From contig NZ_MAEH01000014.1 of the NCBI RefSeq assembly GCF_009933135.1, positions 1 to 64,000 on the forward strand: a stretch of 64,000 nucleotides of DNA, given 5' to 3'. Position numbers and translations under genes: made by a program. Below are positions 1 through 8,120 of the stretch, piece by piece (within the stretch, counting starts at the first letter, position 1; every line of letters begins with the position of its first letter). Under the pieces are notes generated by a model, which worked only from the letters and a program-made list of their open reading frames with translations, did no database searches and was not told where the DNA came from. The stretch is from Candidatus Enterococcus leclercqii. GTDB taxonomy: Bacteria > Bacillota > Bacilli > Lactobacillales > Enterococcaceae.

Positions 1-20
1 TTCGAGTCCTACTGCCGGAG
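1..20 (+). tRNA. tRNA-Asn, 3' end only (cut by window edge)
   Basis: The first 20 bases are identical to the T-loop and 3' acceptor half of the complete tRNA-Asn(GTT) at 5336-5409 (its last 20 bases). CCA is not encoded. The 5' part lies outside the window, so the anticodon is inferred from this identity, not seen. Confidence 0.85.
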
Positions 21-28
21 TACTTTTA

Positions 29-55
29 AGACAGTATAGGTACTGTCTTTTTTTT
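29..55 (+). terminator. Rho-independent terminator after the partial tRNA
   Basis: Arms AGACAGTA / TACTGTCT (8 bp, loop TAGG) are followed by seven T. It ends the tRNA transcript entering from the left. Confidence 0.85.
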
Positions 56-116
56 ATCTAAAATACGATTTAAAGGCTCTTTGTCAAATGGTGTTGATAG
101 CTTCAAATCAAACTAG

Positions 117-161
117 TAAAAAAGCTCAAGCAAGAGAAATTCTGGCTTGAGCTCTTTTTTT
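117..161. terminator. Bidirectional terminator
   Basis: Arms AGCTCAAGC (123-131) and GCTTGAGCT (145-153) are flanked by an A run on the left and a T run on the right. It can therefore stop the minus-strand acetyltransferase/flavin reductase transcript and anything from the left. Confidence 0.8.
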
Positions 162-212
162 GCTCGTGCTTAAATGACAAGTAATAGGACTAGGACACAA
201 GCTGACGAGATA

Positions 213-680
213 CTAGTACCGGTCTGTCCGCAGCAATACATAGATTCTTTCGCCGTTTTCAGGATCATAACGGCCACTGTCTTGAAAACCATGCTGTCGA
301 TAAAGAGCTGCGGTATTTGAATTTTCTTCATGGAGGCTGAGAAGAATTTTAGAGACGGGAAATTCAGAAAAGAGAAATGTCGTCAATAATTTTAGAAAGT
401 TACTTCCAAGGCCCTTACCTTGAAAGTGATAATCCAACATAAAACGATCCAGCCAGACACTATGTTCACCGGCATCGTAAGCACCTACCATTGCAAAGCC
501 CACCGCAATGTCTCCGTTAAATAATGCCAAAGGGCGCCACATCAAAGATTGGTCGTAAGCTGCTTCCAGTAAGGACTGCTGGTTACTCTCAATGAAATGG
601 GATTGCTGAGGGGCAACTGTCAAGGCAGCAACTTCCCGCCAGTTGGTTTGATTAACAGGGTGAATCTTCAATTGGTTCAT
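213..680 (-). CDS. GNAT family N-acetyltransferase
   Basis: A 155-residue single-domain GNAT protein that would transfer an acetyl group from acetyl-CoA to an amine. The acetyl-CoA pyrophosphate-binding loop QGKGLG is near residues 87-92, and the usual C-terminal N-x-x-A-x-x-L-Y-R-x-x-G-F block follows. Overall it resembles the diamine/spermidine acetyltransferase branch, but the substrate is not readable from sequence. I start it at the second ATG: AGGAG lies 9 nt upstream of this ATG, whereas the earlier ATG at 689 overlaps that AGGAG. It follows the flavin reductase gene by 17 bp on the same strand, so the two are probably cotranscribed. Confidence 0.85.
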   Translation of the reverse strand: MNQLKIHPVNQTNWREVAALTVAPQQSHFIESNQQSLLEAAYDQSLMWRPLALFNGDIAVGFAMVGAYDAGEHSVWLDRFMLDYHFQGKGLGSNFLKLLTTFLFSEFPVSKILLSLHEENSNTAALYRQHGFQDSGRYDPENGERIYVLLRTDRY

Positions 681-697
681 GGGTGACATCTCCTAGC

Positions 698-1357
698 TTA
701 ATCCGGGCGTCTCAGCGTTTCTAAGAGGCCCAAGTGGCTGTAATCATTGCCGGCCAACCGAGCGACTGGCGCCAGCTTTTCTGTCAAAATATATTCTCGC
801 TTAGCATCAAAGACAGTTTCATCGAAATAGAAATCAGTGACTTCTAAATAAAAGATATCAGTCATAGGCAGGTCACTGCGATCGGTTAGGAGCTGGTGTT
901 GAAATGGGCGGACATTGAACCGAATCTTTGCATTTTCCACTGCCAGTGGAGCATCTTTTTCCTGAAGTAGTTGCAGCTCGTCGGGCAGCAACTCCAGCTC
1001 GCTATCTGTAAAAGAGAGGGAAGCCGCGGTTTGATTCATAGCCGACAATAGCTCCGGTGTCACGATGTGGATCACACCGGCTGTACGCGCTGTTTCGTTT
1101 TTCGTTTCTTGAGCAGCTAGGAGATTACGGGCGGTATCTTTTGGTGTACCGTCTGGTCGGCGATTGACAGATAACATGACTAAGGGAATCCGACTACTGA
1201 GTATCGTAAAGAAACTAAACGGGGCCAAATTTGTCACACGGGTTTCGAGGTTGTGGGTGCTGATCCAGGCAATGGGACGTGGGGCAATCGCTCCGGTGAG
1301 AAATTTGTAAGCCTGCTTCTGGCTGAGTTGGTCGGCGGAATAATGGTAATGGGACAT
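698..1357 (-). CDS. Flavin reductase family protein (FMN-binding split barrel)
   Basis: A 219-residue protein with the flavin reductase-like split-barrel domain over most of its length. The N-terminal stretch Y-K-F-L-T-G-A-I-A-P-R-P-I-A-W-I-S and the following N-L-A-P-F-S-F-F segment are typical of this family, which binds FMN and reduces it or uses it to reduce substrates. AAAGGA stands 9 nt before the ATG. It sits between a ring-cleaving dioxygenase (upstream, separated by a terminator) and an acetyltransferase (downstream, 17 bp). That neighbourhood suggests a role in handling quinone or aromatic electrophiles; this is inference from context only. Confidence 0.88.
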   Translation of the reverse strand: MSHYHYSADQLSQKQAYKFLTGAIAPRPIAWISTHNLETRVTNLAPFSFFTILSSRIPLVMLSVNRRPDGTPKDTARNLLAAQETKNETARTAGVIHIVTPELLSAMNQTAASLSFTDSELELLPDELQLLQEKDAPLAVENAKIRFNVRPFQHQLLTDRSDLPMTDIFYLEVTDFYFDETVFDAKREYILTEKLAPVARLAGNDYSHLGLLETLRRPD

Positions 1358-1403
1358 AGCGATTCATCCTTTCAAATAGGCAAGACTACCTTTTCTCTAT
1401 CAT

Positions 1404-1441
1404 ACACAAAAACAAGCCCCGCTGCGAAAGTAGGGCTTGTT
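1404..1441 (-). terminator. Terminator of the dioxygenase gene
   Basis: Arms AACAAGCCC / GGGCTTGTT, followed on the minus strand by a T-rich tract. It lies 12 bp beyond the dioxygenase stop codon and ahead of the flavin reductase gene. Both genes still read the same way, so partial readthrough is possible. Confidence 0.75.
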
Positions 1442-1452
1442 GGAAGTGAATA

Positions 1453-2427
1453 TTATTGCCGCTTTTGGTTGGCGTCAGAAGTGTCAAACTCGCGGACGTA
1501 TTCTTCAATCTCTTGCCGCTTAGGTTCTAAGAATGGTGGCAAAGAGAGAATTTCGCCGGCAGTTTCGTAGGTTTCGTCTTGTAAGAAGCCAGGGCCATCC
1601 GTAGCTAATTCAAAGAGAACGTTAGGTGCTGCCATGAAATATTCTGATTCGAAGTAGAAGCGTTCCACAAAACCGGAGTTTGGAAATTCTAAATCGTTGA
1701 TGCGTTTGATCCACCATTCCAGCGCTTCTTTGTCAGCCACTCGCAGTGCCAAGTGATGAACGTTGCCGTAACCTTCACCAGCATCTGGAGACTGGTCGTC
1801 GTGGATTACGATGATTGATGCGCCATTGCCGCCTTCACCGATTTCATACAAGGTCATGTCACCGTCTTCAGCTGTCTTTTCAAAGCCTAGTACATTGACC
1901 AACACTAAATTCATATGGTCAAAATTGCGGACGCTGACAAAAGCCGGTCCTAAGCCGATGATTGCTTTATCTGCTGGTACGTTGCTGTTTTTCCATGGGG
2001 TTCCACCAGCAACGCCGGTATTTTTTTCATCTGAGATCAATTGATAGCGTTGATTGTCGAAGTCTTCAAATTCCAAATATTTTTTGCCAAAACGTTCTTG
2101 AATGTCACCGTGTTGAATAGCATGGGTGGTAAAGCGGTCAGCCCACCACGCCAAAGCAGCATCATCGGCCACTCGAAAAGAAGTTCGGGAAATGGTATTG
2201 GTGCCTTTTGTACCCTTAGGAACATGAGGGAAGTCAAAGAAAGTCATGTCCGTGCCGGCCGAACCCAAATCATCGGTGAAATACAGATGATACGTTTCGA
2301 TATCGTCTTGATTGACTGTTTTTTTGATCATCCGTAGTCCTAAGATATCAGTAAAGAAGCGGTAAATCTTTTTCGCACTGGATGTCATTGCAGTAACGTG
2401 ATGTAATCCTCTAATTTGTGTGTCCAT
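1453..2427 (-). CDS. Ring-cleaving dioxygenase, VOC superfamily (MhqO/CatE-like)
   Basis: A 324-residue protein with two tandem vicinal-oxygen-chelate (glyoxalase/extradiol dioxygenase) modules. The first opens with I-R-G-L-H-H-V-T near residue 5 and the second with V-H-H-L-A-L-R-V in the C-terminal half; both carry the metal-binding His of the fold. Length and composition match the Firmicutes MhqA/MhqO/MhqE group, linked to hydroquinone and quinone stress. The start is set by GGAGG 8 nt before the ATG at 2427; the longer frame to 2481 lacks a ribosome site. Its promoter carries a TTAC-N5-GTAA palindrome like those bound by YodB/CatR-type (HxlR/DUF24) repressors, consistent with induction by quinones or diamide. 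No such repressor gene is in the window. Confidence 0.88.
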   Translation of the reverse strand: MDTQIRGLHHVTAMTSSAKKIYRFFTDILGLRMIKKTVNQDDIETYHLYFTDDLGSAGTDMTFFDFPHVPKGTKGTNTISRTSFRVADDAALAWWADRFTTHAIQHGDIQERFGKKYLEFEDFDNQRYQLISDEKNTGVAGGTPWKNSNVPADKAIIGLGPAFVSVRNFDHMNLVLVNVLGFEKTAEDGDMTLYEIGEGGNGASIIVIHDDQSPDAGEGYGNVHHLALRVADKEALEWWIKRINDLEFPNSGFVERFYFESEYFMAAPNVLFELATDGPGFLQDETYETAGEILSLPPFLEPKRQEIEEYVREFDTSDANQKRQ

Positions 2428-2519
2428 TTTTATTTCCTCCTGAATGACAGTCGCCGCAACAAAATAGCAACGAAAGTTCAAATTTTAAGTGGTCCAACGA
2501 GTTAGTTGTTAATCGATAC

Positions 2520-2561
2520 CTTACTAAAAGTAAGTATAAAGGTTTTTGTTTTTCTTAGCAA
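2520..2561 (-). promoter_or_regulatory. Dioxygenase promoter with YodB/CatR-like operator
   Basis: On the minus strand TTGCTA (2561-2556), a 17-bp spacer and TATACT (2538-2533) form a sigma-A promoter. The palindrome CTTACT-AAA-AGTAAG (2520-2534) contains TTAC-N5-GTAA and overlaps the end of the -10 box and the start point. Repression by occlusion is the natural reading. The match to the YodB/CatR box is from memory of those regulators. Confidence 0.65.
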
Positions 2562-2567
2562 GAGTTC

Positions 2568-2596
2568 TGCTTTTAGCGACAAATTCACGTTATAAT
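2568..2596 (+). promoter_or_regulatory. Promoter of the HAD phosphatase
   Basis: TATAAT at 2591-2596 is perfect; the -35 candidate TGCTTT (2568-2573, 17-bp spacing) is weak. Transcription would start about 45 nt before the ATG at 2644. Confidence 0.5.
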
Positions 2597-2643
2597 GGAT
2601 GTAACTGACGATCGCAACGACGGGATCGATAGGAGGAAATAAG

Positions 2644-3297
2644 ATGAAGTCACTTTTTTTTGATCTGGATGGAACAATCGTAGACTCCTCTGAAGGAATT
2701 TTCGCATCTGTCCGCTACGCAATGGCCAAAATGCAGCTGGAGCCTTTGACAGATGAACAGCTACGGAGTTTTATTGGTCCGCCCCTGAGTAAATCCTTTG
2801 AAAAATTAGGCTTGTCACCAGAAAGCGCGGCTGAAGGAGTCGCTTATTATCGGGAAAATTATCGCGCTGGCGGGATTTTCCAAGCTCAGGTCTACGACGG
2901 CATTGCAACCTTATTGGCACAATTGGGTCGTGATCCGGAAATCAGCGTATACCTAGCGACTTCGAAACCGGAAGTATTTGCAAAGCAGATTTTAGAGCAT
3001 TTTCAATTGGCCGCTCACTTTGACGGGATCTATGGTGCCGATATGGCAGGAGAACGAGTGGCAAAAGAGGCTGTGTTGGCTTATGCCTTAGCAGCTGCTG
3101 GTACAAAAGATAAAAAGCAAGCTTGGATGATTGGAGATCGGGAACACGATATGATTGGCGGCGCCTTGAATGGTGTAACACCGGTGGGAGTCTTGTGGGG
3201 CTTTGGCGATCAGCAAGAGTTGGCGACAGCCGGGGCAAAATATCTGGTAGAAACCCCTTTGGCGCTGGCAGACTTAATCACTACTGAATTGAACTAG
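2644..3297 (+). CDS. HAD superfamily phosphatase, phosphoglycolate phosphatase-like
   Basis: A 217-residue HAD hydrolase. Motif I D-L-D-G-T is at residues 7-11 (nucleophile Asp7), a helical cap follows (about 15-85), motif II/III lies around A-T-S-K-P-E, and motif IV is G-D-R-E-H-D. This layout is the Gph/PgmB subfamily acting on small phosphorylated metabolites; the physiological substrate cannot be read off. AGGAGG precedes the ATG by 7 nt. It is monocistronic, divergent from the dioxygenase and followed by tRNA-Thr. Confidence 0.85.
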   Translation: MKSLFFDLDGTIVDSSEGIFASVRYAMAKMQLEPLTDEQLRSFIGPPLSKSFEKLGLSPESAAEGVAYYRENYRAGGIFQAQVYDGIATLLAQLGRDPEISVYLATSKPEVFAKQILEHFQLAAHFDGIYGADMAGERVAKEAVLAYALAAAGTKDKKQAWMIGDREHDMIGGALNGVTPVGVLWGFGDQQELATAGAKYLVETPLALADLITTELN

Positions 3298-3415
3298 ATT
3301 AGCAGAGGTATTAAGTGAAAAAGGGTGAAGAAGTCTGCTATGACGGGCTTTTTCTCCCTGTTAAAAGGGTAGCAAGAATTTTTAGTGATTTTTTACGTTT
3401 TCCACTTCAAAAGTG

Positions 3416-3444
3416 TTGACTTCATTGTCGGGATACCTTATAAT
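3416..3444 (+). promoter_or_regulatory. Promoter of tRNA-Thr
   Basis: TTGACT, 17 bp, TATAAT: near-perfect consensus. The start point near 3451 leaves about 98 nt of leader before the mature tRNA at 3549, long for a single tRNA. Confidence 0.85.
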
Positions 3445-3548
3445 TTCATTTGTGCTCGTCATTAGAATAACAAGATAATTGACGTGACTGCTTGTGGTGA
3501 TGTGTCATTACCTACAAATTTTATTTTTTTAATCTGTTTTTATAACAT

Positions 3549-3621
<73 letters not shown>

Positions 3622-3624
3622 TTC

Positions 3625-3660
3625 AGGTTTTCCAAGCACTCGTTTGGAAAACCTTTTTTT
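3625..3660 (+). terminator. Terminator of tRNA-Thr
   Basis: Arms AGGTTTTCCAA / TTGGAAAACCT (11 bp) then a T run. Confidence 0.92.
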
Positions 3661-3782
3661 GTGGTGGCATTTTGGAAGTTGTCGCAGGCGTGTTCTTTTG
3701 CCAAATGCCATCCTTTGATCTTAAAAAAGGCGAATATCCAGTTAATCAAGTAGAGAATAAAACAGGAAAGATTGTAAAACGT

Positions 3783-3832
3783 AAAAACTGCAGCTAGCTG
3801 TCATTTAGATGATGACGCGCTGCAGCTTTTTT
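3783..3832. terminator. Terminator of the serine hydrolase gene
   Basis: Outer arms CTGCAGC / GCTGCAG enclose a second inner pairing (GTCAT / ATGAC). A and T runs on both sides make it usable in both directions. It lies just beyond the stop of the minus-strand gene at 3836. Confidence 0.8.
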
Positions 3833-3835
3833 GTC

Positions 3836-5026
3836 TTAAAAGGCGGCATTCGTTCCTGTGATTCCGTCAAATAAATGAGTGATCAACTGTGTGTAGGGTT
3901 CAGGCTGATTGCTGTTGGTTAAAAGAATCACCCCACTTTTGGCATCTGGTGTTAGAAGCACCATGGCTCGTTGGCCTTGCTCACTACCATGGGCACGGAT
4001 GTGGTCCGGATAAATATAGGAGCCACTGCGATAGGCAGGCTCGTTGTTGGCAGCCCAGAGATTTGCCAGTACCTTTTTGTCTACCACCTGACCTGCAAGT
4101 AATTGATGGAAATACCAATAGAGGTCGCGAATGTCCATGGAGACATTGCCGGTTCCCAGTTCATGGGCAAAGCTAGCAGGGGTTTCATTGATTTCTTCGG
4201 CATAAGGATCACCCTCGGCTTGCTTATAAGAATGAGTTCGCAGGGGGTCTTTCGGCCAGTTTTCGTAAAAACCGGTAGAGGTTAGACCCAATTGCTGCTG
4301 ATAAGCTTTTTGAAACAATGTCTGATAATCGGTTTGATAAAGCTGTTCCAAAATTCCTGCCAGTATTATGAAATTCACCGGAGAATAAAAGTAATGTCCT
4401 TGATTCTTTAAGGTGGTGTGGGTTTTGACAAAAGCGATCAGGTCACTGTCAGTTGTGACGAAATCAGGTATTGTCGGCAGTCTCAAGCCGGAAGTCATTT
4501 CTAAAAGGTTGCGGATGGTAATGGTCTCAGCTGCCGGAAGCTCAGGATAAAAGTCACTGAGGGCCGTGTGAAAAGTCAGTTTGCCGGCTGCAATCGCCTG
4601 CATAATCAGGGAACCGGTAAAGCTTTTTTGAATGGAACCAATCTGATAGTGAGACTGGGGTGTATTGGGTTGTTGTGTTTGAGCATCGGCCAGACCGTAG
4701 CCTTTATTCAATAGGATCCGACCGTTTTTGATGAGTAAGGCACTGCCAATAAAGCCGGTCTCGCTAATCTTTTGGTCCCACTCGTCTGCTCCCTCCGTGA
4801 CAACCGTTTTTTGCAAAGAGGCGTAATCATCGGCAGAAGGCGCGTCTATCAACTGTGTTAAAGCAGTCGCCTTGGAAACCGGAAGGACGGTTTCTGACTG
4901 AAAGAGGCCTAAAATTTTATCTGTCCAGGAGTTATTGGTTAAAATGATAAGTGCACCTGCCACTAGTAGGCAGCTAAAAAGCAAAACGAGATGGTGTTTT
5001 CGTGGTTTTGCGTGGCGCATTGGCAT
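3836..5026 (-). CDS. Membrane-anchored serine hydrolase, class C beta-lactamase/PBP-like
   Basis: A 396-residue protein with one N-terminal membrane segment (about residues 12-29) after a basic start, then an extracellular beta-lactamase-superfamily domain. The S-x-x-K nucleophile motif is S-I-Q-K (131-134), and an H-G-S box near the C-terminus corresponds to the K-T-G/H-x-G element. The second motif, normally Y-x-N, reads Y-S-P (214-216). The family includes esterases, D-Ala-D-Ala carboxypeptidase-like and Fmt/FmtA-like wall proteins; which applies is unknown. AGGTGA is 4 nt before the first ATG and 10 nt before a second ATG at 5020, so either start is possible. Confidence 0.82.
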   Translation of the reverse strand: MPMRHAKPRKHHLVLLFSCLLVAGALIILTNNSWTDKILGLFQSETVLPVSKATALTQLIDAPSADDYASLQKTVVTEGADEWDQKISETGFIGSALLIKNGRILLNKGYGLADAQTQQPNTPQSHYQIGSIQKSFTGSLIMQAIAAGKLTFHTALSDFYPELPAAETITIRNLLEMTSGLRLPTIPDFVTTDSDLIAFVKTHTTLKNQGHYFYSPVNFIILAGILEQLYQTDYQTLFQKAYQQQLGLTSTGFYENWPKDPLRTHSYKQAEGDPYAEEINETPASFAHELGTGNVSMDIRDLYWYFHQLLAGQVVDKKVLANLWAANNEPAYRSGSYIYPDHIRAHGSEQGQRAMVLLTPDAKSGVILLTNSNQPEPYTQLITHLFDGITGTNAAF

Positions 5027-5255
5027 AAGCTCACCTGATTTCTTCGTATTCGGCCGTATTTAGAACAAGACGGAAAAAAACAGTCCTGTGTTCAACTGTT
5101 TCTTAGTAGCGAGTACTTTGTCACTGGCTGCTATTATTCTACTCAGTTGGCGCCTTTTTACAAGTGATAGCTGTCTGAGGAAACGAACAGTTTTGCAAGG
5201 TCTTGGTAGGGGCAGAGGCTTTGCCTTTTCTCTTGAAAAAATGCTTAAAAAAGTA

Positions 5256-5284
5256 TTGTCAAAAGGCGGAGAACTTGATACTAT
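5256..5284 (+). promoter_or_regulatory. Promoter of tRNA-Asn
   Basis: TTGTCA, 17 bp, TACTAT; start point near 5291, 45 nt before the tRNA. The rest of the 5027-5335 gap holds the serine hydrolase upstream region and no convincing gene. Confidence 0.7.
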
Positions 5285-5335
5285 ATTTGTAACGGTTGGC
5301 TGGCATTTCGTTGGCTAAACCTTATTGTTTAATCT

Positions 5336-5409
5336 TCCGGCATAGCTCAGTTGGTAGTAGCGCATGACTGTTAATCATGATGTCGTAGGTTCGAGTCCTA
5401 CTGCCGGAG
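5336..5409 (+). tRNA. tRNA-Asn(GTT)
   Basis: Acceptor stem TCCGGCA/TGCCGGA, anticodon stem CATGA/TCATG with loop CTGTTAA (anticodon GTT), T arm with GTTCGAGTCC, discriminator G, no encoded CCA. Its 3' 20 bases are repeated at the left edge of the window, so the strain has at least two tRNA-Asn genes about 5.4 kb apart in the same orientation. Confidence 0.95.
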
Positions 5410-5416
5410 TCTAAAA

Positions 5417-5445
5417 AACCTTTCGCATATGCGAAAGGTTTTTTT
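5417..5445 (+). terminator. Terminator of tRNA-Asn
   Basis: Arms AACCTTTCGCAT / ATGCGAAAGGTT followed by a T run; A run upstream, so also usable from the right. Confidence 0.9.
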
Positions 5446-5556
5446 GCTGTCTTCAGGGGCTGCAGCTGATGGCTATCAAAAAAAGAAAAAAAGCACCACT
5501 TTTTGATTGCCAAATTAATAGCTAAAAAGTAGTGATTTTTATCAGTATACATAGCG

Positions 5557-5805
5557 TCAACTGTTGAAATCAGTGACCATGCGTTCAATCTCGGCAAGTA
5601 AGTCTGCCAATGCTGGAACATTGGCAGTGGATTTCGAGCTTTTATCACCTTTTTCGATGATGACCGCTTCTGCCAGTCCATCTGCGCGCTTGGGCATCTT
5701 CAATGCGGTCAACTCGTCGTAATCTCGAATTTTGTAGCCGCCTTCGCCTTCTTGAACTACGAAAATCTCGCCACCATCAGCTAACCATTCCTTGATTTTA
5801 TCCAT
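5557..5805 (-). CDS. Small hypothetical protein (82 aa)
   Basis: Unrecognised acidic, soluble protein of 82 residues without membrane segment or signal peptide. A Gly/Glu-rich segment (D-G-G-E-I-F-V-V-Q-E-G-E-G-G) in the first third is followed by a likely helical C-terminus rich in Leu, Ala and Glu. The ATG at 5805 has AAGAGA about 9 nt upstream; a TTG at 5826 would extend it by seven residues without better support. It follows the GntR/ABC operon by 90 bp on the same strand and may be read through from it. Function unknown. Confidence 0.6.
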   Translation of the reverse strand: MDKIKEWLADGGEIFVVQEGEGGYKIRDYDELTALKMPKRADGLAEAVIIEKGDKSSKSTANVPALADLLAEIERMVTDFNS

Positions 5806-5895
5806 TAGGAAACATCTCTTTTCCAAAAATTTAGCGGATCATCATCCTCTAAAACAAGTCTAGCACCGGCAAGATAAAAAGAAAAATGATAACGC

Positions 5896-7314
5896 TTATT
5901 TTTCAGAGCTGCTTGCAGGAAGTTCCTTTAATTTGGTTTGAAGGGTAGTAAAAAGGGCCTTTGTCTGTGCAGGTTCTTTGAAGGTGAAGTAATAGTCTTT
6001 TTCCCTAGTGACCAGATGGAGTAACGGTTGAGAACGATTGTCGAGATAAAAGACGGCCTGTTTTCCATCGACTGTGAAACGGCCGATTTGATAATAAGCA
6101 CCACCATAGCCATTGGTACGGTGGATACTGGCGACTCTATCCGAAATTTTATCGATGAGTTCTGCTTTTTGGATTGCTTCAATGGGAATCTGTGAACTGC
6201 CGGAAAGTGGTGCTGACAGATACACGTCACCATTATTTATTTCCCCTGTAAAGGGTTCATGACTAAAGTCCAATAGATAAGTGGGAAGTAAGGTCATGAC
6301 CATCGCTCCGAGGACCAAAAGACCAATGAGCCCCACGAGGACTTTGCCAATTGGACGACCCAGATTCATAGAGATGTTCAAACCGATGCGATCAGCTACC
6401 ATCAAGCGGTGATCAGCCGGGTTGATATAAACTCCAAAAAGCCAGTAGCGATCTTCACCAGCATAGCGGAAGTCTTCTGTCTGGGCTAATAGTGCGTCTT
6501 GCTTTTTTCGCAGTCCCAACAAGTGAGCGATACACAAGAAGATACTGCCAAAAATGGTTAAGAAGGAGACAATCGCTAAAAGAATGGCTCCTAGTCCGGA
6601 TAGCTGTGGGCCGATAATCGACAAAAGAAAGATGGCCACAAATCCATAGGAAATTCCAACAGCCACTTGAGACCAACTACGTTTTGTCAGGTCATTGTAG
6701 CGACGGTTCAAGTCAGAATCATCTGTGGGTGCCATTACAGGTAGCCGCTTGACAGAGTACCAGCAACCAACTGCGAGCAGCCAACTAAAGATAGCAACGA
6801 GATTCATCATTAAATTGTCGTCAAAATCAGTGCTGAATTGCCAAATTGTAAATCCCAACGTTACGATTAGTGGCGGAATCAACCAGGCAAAACCCACCAT
6901 TTGTTTGTTTTTGGCTACGGTTAGGCGAGTATCCACCATGATTGGTTCTACTGGAATCCGCCAGCCAAGTTGTGCTTTGAGCAGCGCCATTTTACGAATA
7001 TACCGGATCTCAATTCCATAAAAAACCGTCAAAGGCACCAGCATCAGCAGCCAAAAGAAGGTCATTATCAAGGAATCGTAGGTGAAAATGAGTATCGTCA
7101 GTGACAACAGCGAACTCACGGCGGCGGTTTTCCATAAGGCGCGCTTGTAGCTATTGATTATTGCCAGGGTTTCCGGCGCAGTTAATTTGTCGGTGGGCAG
7201 TGTATTTTCCAGGATTACATTTTTATGAGGCTTGCCGGCAATCCCGAGACTGAAGGCCATAATGACATACAGAAAAATTAAGACACCCACCAGAATGAAG
7301 TTGACAAAAGCCAT
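5896..7314 (-). CDS. DUF5808-type polytopic membrane protein
   Basis: A 472-residue membrane protein with about eight predicted transmembrane segments (near 3-27, two within 58-101, 143-161, 168-188, 217-237, 242-268, 328-350). The segment Y-W-L-F-G-V-Y-I-N-P-A-D-H-R-L and the following N-L-G-R-P match the DUF5808 signature, and a soluble PH-like C-terminal part (about 355-470) follows. It is the last gene of the GntR-PLDc_N-ABC operon, 38 bp after the permease. Proteins of this kind accompany YtrA-type operons; a role in envelope stress or transport support is inferred. Confidence 0.75.
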   Translation of the reverse strand: MAFVNFILVGVLIFLYVIMAFSLGIAGKPHKNVILENTLPTDKLTAPETLAIINSYKRALWKTAAVSSLLSLTILIFTYDSLIMTFFWLLMLVPLTVFYGIEIRYIRKMALLKAQLGWRIPVEPIMVDTRLTVAKNKQMVGFAWLIPPLIVTLGFTIWQFSTDFDDNLMMNLVAIFSWLLAVGCWYSVKRLPVMAPTDDSDLNRRYNDLTKRSWSQVAVGISYGFVAIFLLSIIGPQLSGLGAILLAIVSFLTIFGSIFLCIAHLLGLRKKQDALLAQTEDFRYAGEDRYWLFGVYINPADHRLMVADRIGLNISMNLGRPIGKVLVGLIGLLVLGAMVMTLLPTYLLDFSHEPFTGEINNGDVYLSAPLSGSSQIPIEAIQKAELIDKISDRVASIHRTNGYGGAYYQIGRFTVDGKQAVFYLDNRSQPLLHLVTREKDYYFTFKEPAQTKALFTTLQTKLKELPASSSEK

Positions 7315-7352
7315 AATTATACCTACTTTCTCAAGGGGTTAAAAAGAGCGTT

Positions 7353-8120
7353 TCAAAGCTGTCGGCGACTAAAGATTCGGTTAGCTGATCCGATAGCGAC
7401 TAGTATTAACAACAGTGCCAGCAAGATTGCCGGCCAACTGTGACTGATTTTGGCACTTCCTGTCAGCCATTCCAAGTTGCGGCTACCCAGTGTGAAGGGA
7501 TCGTAGTCTTTAATCTTTTGAAAAATCCCCAGCAACATGGAGCTGCCTAATACCAATGCCATCAACAGTAAGCTTTGCATACTGCTGGCGGCAATGGCGG
7601 AGGCTGTTATCATTAAGCTGAGGAAAAGAACGCCGTAAAGCCATAGCAATAGGCAACTGGTCAAGATATGAAGCTGGCCACTGTCAGGAAAGAAGTAGCC
7701 AGTGTAGCCCCAACTGACCAAAAATGAGCCCCAAAAGCCCAATGTCCAAATGCTCAAAAGATACATGGTCTTCCCTAAGACGACAGCGGTCCGATTCATT
7801 CCTTTGGTCAATAAATTTACTAATGTGCTTCGTTCAATTTCCCCACACAATGTATCCGCGTGAAACAAAACCATTGCTAGAAGTCCGAATTGTAGACTGT
7901 TTTTGAAAAACTGTGTCCAGGCGTCAGCAGCGCTGGGAGCCGGCAACTGTAAAGCCATTCCTGCCGGCAGTGCGGCCCTCATGATTTCCGGCGTTAGTTT
8001 GGCCAAGGTGGGAGACATCAGTCCGGTAGCGACAAAGACAATCACCAATACCAAAATGCGTTTGCGACGCCATGCTTCAAAAAATTCTTTCTTCAATTGA
8101 ATGCCGGTTTGTCTGATCAT
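7353..8120 (-). CDS. ABC transporter permease (ABC-2 type)
   Basis: A 255-residue integral membrane protein with about six hydrophobic segments, a cytoplasmic basic N-terminus (F-F-E-A-W-R-R-K-R) and an extracellular loop between the first two segments. This is the usual form of ABC-2 exporter permeases. Its ATG overlaps the ATPase stop codon as ATGA (8117-8120), so the two subunits are translationally coupled. Substrate unknown; related GntR/YtrA-linked transporters respond to cell-wall antibiotics or bacteriocins. Confidence 0.85.
   Translation of the reverse strand: MIRQTGIQLKKEFFEAWRRKRILVLVIVFVATGLMSPTLAKLTPEIMRAALPAGMALQLPAPSAADAWTQFFKNSLQFGLLAMVLFHADTLCGEIERSTLVNLLTKGMNRTAVVLGKTMYLLSIWTLGFWGSFLVSWGYTGYFFPDSGQLHILTSCLLLWLYGVLFLSLMITASAIAASSMQSLLLMALVLGSSMLLGIFQKIKDYDPFTLGSRNLEWLTGSAKISHSWPAILLALLLILVAIGSANRIFSRRQL

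Noticed and set aside
5088-5318. 76-codon frame upstream of tRNA-Asn
   Set aside because: No ribosome site, runs through the tRNA promoter, no family resemblance.
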